Positions 43,331 through 50,522 of a stretch of 64,000 nucleotides of DNA are shown here, one piece after another (position 1 is the stretch's first letter; each line of letters begins with the position of its first letter). The stretch lies in NCBI RefSeq assembly GCF_000744225.1, contig NZ_JQLN01000007.1:1488001-1552000 (forward strand), read 5' to 3'. Made by a program: the position numbers and the translations under genes. The notes below the pieces were generated by a model. The model saw nothing but the letters and a program-made list of their open reading frames with translations. It searched no databases and was not told where the DNA came from. This DNA is from Kitasatospora mediocidica KCTC 9733. GTDB taxonomy: Bacteria > Actinomycetota > Actinomycetes > Streptomycetales > Streptomycetaceae.

Positions 43331-46015
43331 ATGTCCTCCTGGGAGTCCCCGCAGTCCTACACGCTCGTCGACCGCCGCTGGTACGAGTCGCCCGGCCGCT
43401 ACCTGCCCGGCGACGAGCACCTGGCGGTGCTGCGCTCCGTCCTGCCCGACGGCTGGCGCACCCGGCGACGCGGCCTGTGGACGACGGCCCGGCCGCCGGG
43501 GGCCGACGCCCCGGCCCAGGGCTGGAAGCTGCGGGTCACCTCACTCGCCGAGGAGAGCACCGACGTCCTGCGGCTGGCGCTGCCCGTGCTCTGCGCGGCC
43601 GGCACACCGTTCACCTTCCTGATCGACCCGTTCTGCGCGCGGCTGGCCAACGGCGCGGACGGCTGGGCGGGGGCCGACGGCGGGCTGCTCACCGTCCACC
43701 CCCTCGACCTGGAGCAGTTCCGGGCCGTCGGCTCCCGGCTGGCCGCCGCGCTGCGGGGCCGGACCGGGCCGGAGATCCGCGCGGACCGGCGCTGGCCCGG
43801 CTCGACCGCCGTCGGCTACCACTACGGCGGCTTCGCCCGCGCCGAGCGCGTCGGCCCGGACGGGCGGCGCGGGCTGGTGATCGCCGCACCGGACGGCGGG
43901 GTCGCCGTCCACGTCCCGTCCCGCTGCTTCACGGTTCCCCCTTGGGAGAGCGACCCGTTCCCGGCCGGGCCCGCCGAGCCGGACGAGCCGCTGAGGGCCC
44001 GCTACGCCGTGCCGGCCCTGGACGCGCGCGGCGGGGCCAGGCCGGCCACCGACGCCCGGACCGGCCGCGACGTCGTCCTGAAGGAGGCCCGGGCGGGTGT
44101 GCTGGTCGGCAGCCCCGGCCGGCCGGCGATCGAGGTGCTGGAGAAGGAGTACCAGCTGCTCGGCGAGCTGGCCGACACCGGGCTGTTCGCCCGGCCGGTC
44201 GAGCTGGTGCGCACCGGCGGCCGCGCGGTCCTGGTGCGCGAGCGGCCGCGCGGAACGCCGTTCGGCCGGTACTGCCTGCGGACCAACCCGCTCGTCACCC
44301 TCGACCTGGACCCCGCCTCGGTGCGCGGGCACTTCCTCGGCCTGCGCGGCCTCTGGCGCCGGATCGCCGAGGCGGTGTCCACCGCCCACCGGCGCGGCAT
44401 CCTGCTGGGCGACCTGTCCTGCGCCGGGGTGTCCGTCGACCCGGAGACCGGCACCGCCACGGTCGTCGGCCTGGAGACCGGCGTGCGCGAGGGCCTGGAC
44501 GCGCATCTGGGCGTGCACACCCCGGGCACCGCCAGTCCCCGGCTGCTGGCGACCGGCCGTTACGACCAGGGCGCCGACTGGGACGCGCTCGGCGCGCTGA
44601 TCTTCAGTTCGGTGATGGCGGTCGGCGGCGCCACCGGGTTCCACCGGCCCTCGCTCAGCCGGTTCCTCGCGGAGCTGGCCTACGACCTGGTGCTGCCCGC
44701 CGAACTGGTCGACCTGATCGACGACCTGACCGCCGGGGACACCGTCATCGACGGTCCGAAGGTGATCCAGCGGATCGACGAACTTCCTTTCGAAGGCCAC
44801 CCGTTGTGGTCCACGCCGGTGCCCCTGGCGCTGCCGGCCACCGACCAGTACCGCCACCCCGAGCGGCTGCCCGGCCTGCGCGACGCCGACCTGGCCGAGG
44901 TCGCCGAGAAGGTCGTCGACTATGCCGTCGAGCTCGCGGATCCCCGGCGTCAGGACCGGCTCTACCCCGCCGACGCGGCGGTGTTCGACACCAACCCGCT
45001 CTCGGTCGCGCACGGCGCGCTGGGGGTGCTCTACGGCATCCACCGGCTGCGCGGATCGGTCCCCGCGGCCCAGCTGGGGTGGGCGATGGCGCAGGACGTC
45101 GATCCGGCCCGCTACCCGGCGGGGCTGTACCTCGGCCAGGCCGGCGTCGCCTGGGTGCTCGACGAACTCGGCCGCCCGGAGGCGGCGTTGCGCCTGCTGG
45201 ACCGCACCCGCGAGCACCCGCTGCGGTTCGCCGCACCGGGCGTCCTGCACGGCAGCGCCGGCTACGGCCTGGCCTGCCTGCGCCTGTGGCAACGCCAGGG
45301 CGTCGGGCGGCTGCTCGACGACGCGCGAGCGGCCGGGCAGGCACTCGCGGCCGACTGCCTGCAGGACGCCTCCGGCGCCCGCTGGGCCGCCCCCGCCGAA
45401 CCGGGCGGAGAGCCGCACAGCCGGGTCGGCCACGGCCACGGCGCCGCCGGGATCGCGCTCTTCCTGCTCTACCTGCACCTCGCCACCGGCGAGCAGCAGT
45501 GGTACGAACTCGGCCGGTCCGCGCTGGCGTTCGAGCTGCGGCGGGGCATCCGGGTGAACGGCTACGGCGGCGAGGACGACGGCCTGCCGGGCAGCTGCTG
45601 GGAGACCGGCACCGCCGGAACCGCCACCACCGCGCTGCGCTACCTGGTGGTGCGCCCCGAACCCGGACTGGCCGCCTCGGTCTCCGCGTTGCTGGCCGAC
45701 ACGACCCGCAAGTACAGCGCCGTGCCGGGCCTGTTCCACGGCCTGTCCGGACTGGGCAACGTCCTGCTGGACGCGGGCGAACTGCTCGGCGAGGAACGCT
45801 GGTTCGCCGAGGCCCGGCGGGTCGCCCAGGGCGTGCTGCTGAGCCGGACCGACCGGGCCGAGGGAGTGGTGTTCCCCGGCGGCCGGGCGCTGCGCGAGAG
45901 CACCGACTTCGCCACCGGCTCGATCGGAGTCGCGCTCTTCCTGGACCGGCTGCGCACCGCGCACCCGGGCGGCCGCAGCAACTTCAACTTCGTGCTCGAC
46001 GAACTGCTGCCGTGA
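43331..46015 (+). CDS. LanKC-like lanthionine synthetase homologue, probable pseudoenzyme
   Basis: The 894-residue protein has the class III/IV LanKC build: N-terminal lyase-like domain (residues about 1-215), kinase-like domain (about 220-490) and LanC-like cyclase domain (about 520-894). It starts with SYTLVDRRWYESPGRYLPGD, the typical LanKC N-terminus. Key residues are changed. The usual GWKIHVS reads GWKLRVT (His to Arg68) and the usual FKF reads FTF (Lys to Thr95), the His/Lys of phospholyases. In the kinase part Lys251 and Asp361 remain, but the Asn of GDL-xx-N is Gly365 and the Asp of the (V/L)D(F/L)E motif is Gly380. The cyclase part lacks the Cys-Cys-His Zn set (LFHG in place of CHG). 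This fits class III, but also loss of catalysis. It is the first gene of the locus, and its role may be scaffold or regulator. Confidence 0.85.
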   Translation: MSSWESPQSYTLVDRRWYESPGRYLPGDEHLAVLRSVLPDGWRTRRRGLWTTARPPGADAPAQGWKLRVTSLAEESTDVLRLALPVLCAAGTPFTFLIDPFCARLANGADGWAGADGGLLTVHPLDLEQFRAVGSRLAAALRGRTGPEIRADRRWPGSTAVGYHYGGFARAERVGPDGRRGLVIAAPDGGVAVHVPSRCFTVPPWESDPFPAGPAEPDEPLRARYAVPALDARGGARPATDARTGRDVVLKEARAGVLVGSPGRPAIEVLEKEYQLLGELADTGLFARPVELVRTGGRAVLVRERPRGTPFGRYCLRTNPLVTLDLDPASVRGHFLGLRGLWRRIAEAVSTAHRRGILLGDLSCAGVSVDPETGTATVVGLETGVREGLDAHLGVHTPGTASPRLLATGRYDQGADWDALGALIFSSVMAVGGATGFHRPSLSRFLAELAYDLVLPAELVDLIDDLTAGDTVIDGPKVIQRIDELPFEGHPLWSTPVPLALPATDQYRHPERLPGLRDADLAEVAEKVVDYAVELADPRRQDRLYPADAAVFDTNPLSVAHGALGVLYGIHRLRGSVPAAQLGWAMAQDVDPARYPAGLYLGQAGVAWVLDELGRPEAALRLLDRTREHPLRFAAPGVLHGSAGYGLACLRLWQRQGVGRLLDDARAAGQALAADCLQDASGARWAAPAEPGGEPHSRVGHGHGAAGIALFLLYLHLATGEQQWYELGRSALAFELRRGIRVNGYGGEDDGLPGSCWETGTAGTATTALRYLVVRPEPGLAASVSALLADTTRKYSAVPGLFHGLSGLGNVLLDAGELLGEERWFAEARRVAQGVLLSRTDRAEGVVFPGGRALRESTDFATGSIGVALFLDRLRTAHPGGRSNFNFVLDELLP

Positions 46016-46032
46016 GGCGGCGCCACCCGCGC

Positions 46033-46827
46033 TCAGGCCCGCCACTGCAGGCCGGGGTCGTGCGCGAGCACCCGGCCGGTGAGGGAGGCGAGTTCGGGGC
46101 CGGGGTCGACGCCGAGTTCGTCGCGCAGCACCCGGCGGGCCTCGCGCAGCGCGGCCAGGGCCTCGGCCTGTCGGCCGCAGCGGTAGAGCGCCAGCGCCCG
46201 CAGCGCCCAACCCGACTCCCGCAGCGGGTAGTCGGTGGTCAGCGCCTCGCTCTCGACCAGGGTGACCCGGTGGTCGCCCAGGGCCAGGCAGGCCGCCACC
46301 CGCACCTCGCGAACGAGCGAGCGCCACTCCATCAGCCGGGCGATCTCGGCGCGCACGAAGCGGGCGTCGGCCAGTTCGGCGAACGGCGGCCCGGTCCACA
46401 GGTCCAGCGCCCGGTCGGCACCGGCCAGCGCCTCCTCCGGCCGGCCGGCGGCGGAGGCCGCGGCGGCCGACGCGGCCTCCGTGACGAACCGGTGGGTGTC
46501 CACCGCCTCCGAGCGCACGGCCAGCGCGTAGCCCGCGGCGTGCCGCACCAGCACGGTGGACTGCTGGCGGGCCCGGCGGTCCGGCTCCAGCGCGCGCCGC
46601 AGGTCCGCGACATAGGTGTGCAAGGTCTGCCGGGGCTTGTCCGGCGGCCGGCCCTCCCAGACCGCGTCGATGATCTGCTCCTCGCCGACCAGCCGGCCGC
46701 GCGCCAGCAGCAGCGCCACCAGCACGGCCTTGGGCCGACGGCCGCCCAGCGGCGCCCGGGCGCCGCGGACCGTCGCCTCGACCGGTCCCAGAACGTTGAT
46801 CCCCACCTCAACCACGTTCGAATTCAT
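46033..46827 (-). CDS. SARP-family transcriptional regulator
   Basis: Streptomyces antibiotic regulatory protein of the short type (264 residues from ATG 46827). The OmpR-like winged helix (about residues 8-95) has GPVEATVRGARAPLGGRRPKAVLVALLLARGRLV and the DNA-contact region IIDAVWEGRPPDKPRQTLHTYVADLRRAL. The bacterial transcriptional activator domain (about 100-250) has LWTGPPFAELADARFVRAE and RQAEALAALREARRVLRDELGVDPGPEL. SARPs activate natural-product operons through direct repeats near the -35 region. It is divergent from the LanM gene, with an inverted repeat in between, and convergent with the LanKC-like gene. Confidence 0.93.
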   Translation of the reverse strand: MNSNVVEVGINVLGPVEATVRGARAPLGGRRPKAVLVALLLARGRLVGEEQIIDAVWEGRPPDKPRQTLHTYVADLRRALEPDRRARQQSTVLVRHAAGYALAVRSEAVDTHRFVTEAASAAAASAAGRPEEALAGADRALDLWTGPPFAELADARFVRAEIARLMEWRSLVREVRVAACLALGDHRVTLVESEALTTDYPLRESGWALRALALYRCGRQAEALAALREARRVLRDELGVDPGPELASLTGRVLAHDPGLQWRA

Positions 46828-46931
46828 ACCCCGAGCTTGGATCCCCGCCGACCGGCTTCCCATGGGGTCCGGCCCCCAGATTCTCACCGGCACACCCAAG
46901 CCGGCCGGACACCGGCGCCGCGGTGGGCGGA

Positions 46932-46953
46932 ACATGGGGGCCGTCCCCCATGT
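46932..46953. promoter_or_regulatory. Inverted repeat in the SARP/LanM divergent promoter
   Basis: ACATGGGGG-CCGT-CCCCCATGT is a perfect 9-bp inverted repeat with a 4-nt spacer, 32 nt before the LanM ATG. Related ATGGGG or CCCCAT motifs occur at about 46859-46867 and 46961-46966. It could be an operator for the SARP or another regulator, or a hairpin in the LanM leader. Confidence 0.5.
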
Positions 46954-46985
46954 CGTCCGTCCCCATCGATGGCATTGTCTCGACC

Positions 46986-49900
46986 ATGAACATCGCGGGG
47001 GCCTCCGACAACGACCGGCAGCAGGGGATGCCGCCCTGGTGGAGCCGAGGGGTGGCACTCGCCGAACGGCTGGGGTGCCCGACGACCGCGCGGCCCGACG
47101 ACCTGCCGGCCGGGCAGCGCCGGGCGGACCGCCGTCTCCAGCGCTGGCGGGAGGACTTCGCCGCCGAGGAGGGCCTGTTCAAGGCCCGGCTGGCCGAGGA
47201 CGGCCTGACCGAGGACGGGCTGCGCGCGCTGCTGGACGAGGACCCGGCGGCCCTGGCCGCACGGATCGACCGGCCCGGGTGGGCCAGGACCGCCGACCGG
47301 GTGCTGGCCGCCACCCCGGAGCGGCTCACCCCCGCGGCGACCTGCGGGAGCTGGGACGAGGGCTTCGCCGCCGTCCTCGCGCCGTTCACCGAGGAGGCCG
47401 CCGACCGCCTGGTCGTCGCGGCACGCCGGGCCGGCGCCCAGCGGATCGCCGACCTGCGGGCCGTCCGGGCCTGCTTCACCGAGCGGCTGGCCGCGGCACT
47501 GGTCCGGCTGGCCCGGCGGACCCTGGTGCTCGAACTGAACGTCCTGCGGGTGACCGGACGGCTGGCCGGCCAGACCCCCGAGGAGCGCTTCGCCGACTTC
47601 GTCCGGCAGTCCCGCGAGCGCGCCGGACTGACCGCGCTGCTCACCGAATACGCCGTGCTGGCCCGGCTGCTGGCGCAGACCTGCGAGCACGCGGTGGCGG
47701 CCTGGACGGAGCTGCTGACCCGGCTGTGCGCCGACCGCGACGCGCTGCTGCGCGGCGGCCTGCTGCCCGCCGACGCCGGGCGGCTGACCGGGATCGACGC
47801 GGGCGTCGGGGACAGCCACCAGCGCGGCCGCGCGGTGGCGGTGCTCGGCTTCGCCTCCGGCGCGCGGCTGGTCTACAAGCCGCGCCCGCTCGGCGTGCAC
47901 GGGCACTTCAACGACACCGTCCACTGGCTCAACGCCCGGCTGCCCGGGCTCGGCCTGCGGACCCTGGCGGTGCTGGAGCGGGCCGCGTACGGCTGGGCGG
48001 AGTTCGTCAGCGCCCGGCCGTGCGAGGAGGCCGCGCAGGTCGAGCTCTTCTACCACCGGCTCGGCGTACTGCTCGCGTTGCTGCACACCCTGGGCGGCAC
48101 CGACATCCACCACGAGAACCTGATCGCCTGCGCGGACCAGCCGGTGCTGGTGGACCTGGAGACGCTCTTCCACCCGGTCCTCGCGCTGCCCGACCAGCTG
48201 GCGGCCGACCCGGCGCGGCGGGCCCTGGAGTCCTCGGTGTACCGGATCGCGCTGCTGCCGCACCTGCTGGTCGGCGACCACGGCGGTTGGGACGTCTCGG
48301 CGTTGGGCGGGGACAAGGGCGCGCCGCTGCCGGTCGACGCGGTGGCCTGGAGCGCCCCGGCGACCGATGAGATGCACCTGGTCCGGACGCCGGCGGTGTT
48401 CGCCGGAGCCGCCAACCGCCCCCGGCTGGACGGCCGCGACGCCGATCCGGCGGCGCACACCGAGTCACTGCTCGCCGGGTTCCGGACCGGCTACGACACG
48501 ATCACCGCGCACCGGTCCGAACTCACCGGCCCGGAAGGCCTGCTGGCCCGGTTCGCGGCGGACCGGACCCGGGTGGTGGCCCGCAACACCCGGCTCTACG
48601 CCGCCCTGCTGGACGAGTCGACCCACCCCGACGTGCTGCGCGACGCGCTCGACCGGGACCGCCTGCTCGACCAGCTGTGGCGCGAGTCGGCCGGCGACCC
48701 GGCCCGCTGGCCGCTGGTCCCCGCCGAACTCGGCGAACTGTGGGCCGGCGACATCCCGTTGCTGGCCGGGCACCCGGCGGCGGGCACGCCGAGCATCGCC
48801 GGCCGGCCCACCGACGCCGGCTACGCCGAGAGCGGCCTCGACCGGGTCGTCCGCCGGCTCGGCGAGATGGGCCGGACCGACCGGTACGACCAGGAGTGGA
48901 TCATCCGGGCGGCCCTCGCCACCCGCAACACCGACGCCACCCACCGGCCCGGGCCCGTCCTGCCGGTCCACCGCGAGGCCGTCGTCCCCGACCCCGAACA
49001 CCTGCTGGCCGCCGCCTGCGGGATCGCCGACCAGATCCTCGCCGGTGCCCACGACGACCGCCGCCGGGTCAACTGGCTGACCCTGGAGGCGATCGAGCAG
49101 CAGCACTGGGCGATCCTGCCGCAGGGCGCGGGCCTGGCCGGCGGCTACTGCGGCACCGCGCTCTTCCTCGCCCAACTCGCCGGTCTGACCGGGACCGAGC
49201 GGTACGCGGCGGTGGCCCGCCGTGCGCTGCAGCCGATCCCCGAGGTGCTCGCCACGCTCGCCGCACACCCCGAGCACCTGTCCGCCGTCGGCTGCGGCGG
49301 CTTCGAGGGACTCGGCGGAATCGCCTACGCGCTCAGCCAGTTGGCCGGCCTGCTGGCGGACCGGGAGATCGCCGAGTGGGCCGTCGAGGCGGTCCGGCTC
49401 ACCGCGCTCGGCGTCCGGCTCGAACCGAGCGGCCAGGACGACGCCGGTCTCCCGGACACCGGTGTGCTGACCGGCCTGGCCGGCTGCCTGGCCGCGATGC
49501 TCGCCGTGCACCGGACGAGCGCGCTCCCGCTGGCGGCCGCCACCGCCGAGGAGTGCGCCCGCCGGCTCCTGGCCCGGCCGGCCGACGAGCCCGCGTCGAC
49601 CGGCTTCGCCGACGGCTCGGCCGGCATCGGCTGGGCCCTGCTGCGGTTCGCCGAGGCCGGCGGCGGACCCGCCTACGCCGAGGCCGGCCTGCTCCGGCTG
49701 TCCCACGCTGTCGGCCGCCGCCCGGCGCCGCTGCCGGGCGTCGACACCAGCTGGTGCCAGGGCCTGACCGGCGCCGCCCTGGCGCTGGCCGACAGCGGTG
49801 CGGCGGCGGCCGACCCCGAGCTGGCCGCCCACCTGAAGCAGGCCACGGCCGGTCTCGCCGCGCCGGGCCCGCTGCCCAACCACAGCCTGTGCCATGGTGA

Positions 49901-50147
49901 GTTGGGGCGGCTGGAACTGCTGCTGACCGTCTCGGGCGGCGGCCCCGGCCTGCCCGGACCGGCCGTCGCCCGGGCCGGCGCCCTGCTGGCCTCGCTCGAC
50001 CGCTTCGGCCCGCGCTGCGGCACCCCCGACGGGGTGAGCAGTCCCGGGCTGCTCACCGGCCTGGCGGGCATCGGACACGGGCTGTTGCGGCTCGGCTTCG
50101 GTGCCCGGATACCCTCGGTACTGCTTCTGCAGTCACCGAACACCTGA
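46986..50147 (+). CDS. Class II lanthipeptide synthetase LanM
   Basis: LanM dehydrates Ser/Thr of a precursor and normally cyclises them with Cys. From ATG 46986 the protein has 1053 residues; ATGs at 46950 and 47028 are alternatives and none has a ribosome site. The dehydratase domain (about 150-690) keeps VYKPRPLGVHGHF (Lys298), GTDIHHEN (Asp373-Asn378), VDLET (Asp390, Glu392) and R529...R533-x-T535, matching the phosphate transfer and elimination residues of CylM. The LanC domain (about 700-1053) keeps the Zn ligands Cys924 (SWCQG) and Cys969-His970 (LCHG). The usual (S/A)HG-x-(S/A)G reads ADGSAG, so the expected active-site His is Asp876. This suggests full dehydration with weak or no cyclisation. 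The precursor follows 73 nt later. Confidence 0.93.
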   Translation: MNIAGASDNDRQQGMPPWWSRGVALAERLGCPTTARPDDLPAGQRRADRRLQRWREDFAAEEGLFKARLAEDGLTEDGLRALLDEDPAALAARIDRPGWARTADRVLAATPERLTPAATCGSWDEGFAAVLAPFTEEAADRLVVAARRAGAQRIADLRAVRACFTERLAAALVRLARRTLVLELNVLRVTGRLAGQTPEERFADFVRQSRERAGLTALLTEYAVLARLLAQTCEHAVAAWTELLTRLCADRDALLRGGLLPADAGRLTGIDAGVGDSHQRGRAVAVLGFASGARLVYKPRPLGVHGHFNDTVHWLNARLPGLGLRTLAVLERAAYGWAEFVSARPCEEAAQVELFYHRLGVLLALLHTLGGTDIHHENLIACADQPVLVDLETLFHPVLALPDQLAADPARRALESSVYRIALLPHLLVGDHGGWDVSALGGDKGAPLPVDAVAWSAPATDEMHLVRTPAVFAGAANRPRLDGRDADPAAHTESLLAGFRTGYDTITAHRSELTGPEGLLARFAADRTRVVARNTRLYAALLDESTHPDVLRDALDRDRLLDQLWRESAGDPARWPLVPAELGELWAGDIPLLAGHPAAGTPSIAGRPTDAGYAESGLDRVVRRLGEMGRTDRYDQEWIIRAALATRNTDATHRPGPVLPVHREAVVPDPEHLLAAACGIADQILAGAHDDRRRVNWLTLEAIEQQHWAILPQGAGLAGGYCGTALFLAQLAGLTGTERYAAVARRALQPIPEVLATLAAHPEHLSAVGCGGFEGLGGIAYALSQLAGLLADREIAEWAVEAVRLTALGVRLEPSGQDDAGLPDTGVLTGLAGCLAAMLAVHRTSALPLAAATAEECARRLLARPADEPASTGFADGSAGIGWALLRFAEAGGGPAYAEAGLLRLSHAVGRRPAPLPGVDTSWCQGLTGAALALADSGAAAADPELAAHLKQATAGLAAPGPLPNHSLCHGELGRLELLLTVSGGGPGLPGPAVARAGALLASLDRFGPRCGTPDGVSSPGLLTGLAGIGHGLLRLGFGARIPSVLLLQSPNT

Positions 50148-50220
50148 CTGGGCCGCGACCCCGCACCGCCCAGCCGAGATCGCGGCCGACCCCGCCGCGA
50201 CCGCCCGAAGGAGGACGTGC

Positions 50221-50430
50221 ATGAACAACGACGAACTGGTCAGGTCCTGGAAGGACCCCGAGGCCCGCGAGAGTGCGCTCACCGACCACCCCGCCGGAGA
50301 GATCCGGACCGGCGAGAACACCCGGTCACTGCGCCGGGCAGCACTGCTGACCGGCCTGGGCGGACTGGCCATGGGCGCGGCGCTGATGGCCAGTCAGATG
50401 ACCGTGACGAGCGTCTCGAGCCCCGCCTGA
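50221..50430 (+). CDS. Precursor-like peptide with mersacidin-type leader and no Cys
   Basis: A strong ribosome site (AAGGAGG, 6 nt before ATG) precedes this 69-residue ORF. The leader MNNDELVRSWKDPEAR and DHPAGEI match class II lanthipeptide leaders of the mersacidin/lichenicidin type (E-L-(V/I)-R-S-W-K-D-P and HPAGE). The rest has a basic stretch (NTRSLRRAAL), a hydrophobic Gly/Ala/Leu/Met segment and the hydroxy-rich C-terminus SQMTVTSVSSPA. No Cys occurs anywhere, so no lanthionine can be formed within the peptide. It lies 73 nt after LanM, so it is probably its substrate. Up to six Ser/Thr in the last 12 residues could become Dha or Dhb. Alternatively it could be a non-modified membrane peptide. 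Confidence 0.85.
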   Translation: MNNDELVRSWKDPEARESALTDHPAGEIRTGENTRSLRRAALLTGLGGLAMGAALMASQMTVTSVSSPA

Positions 50431-50452
50431 CGGCTCGCCCGACCGGCACCGG

Positions 50453-50468
50453 CCGCCCGGCCGGGCGG
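50453..50468 (+). terminator. Hairpin between precursor and LuxR genes
   Basis: A 16-nt perfect palindrome CCGCCCGGCCGGGCGG begins 23 nt after the precursor stop, inside a GC-rich stretch of 92 nt before the LuxR gene. It could end or process the LanM-precursor transcript, or be chance in such GC-rich sequence. Confidence 0.35.
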
Positions 50469-50522
50469 GGCCGCGGCACCGGCCCCGTGGCGGATCCGCT
50501 TTTCGGACGGTAGCCTCCGGCC

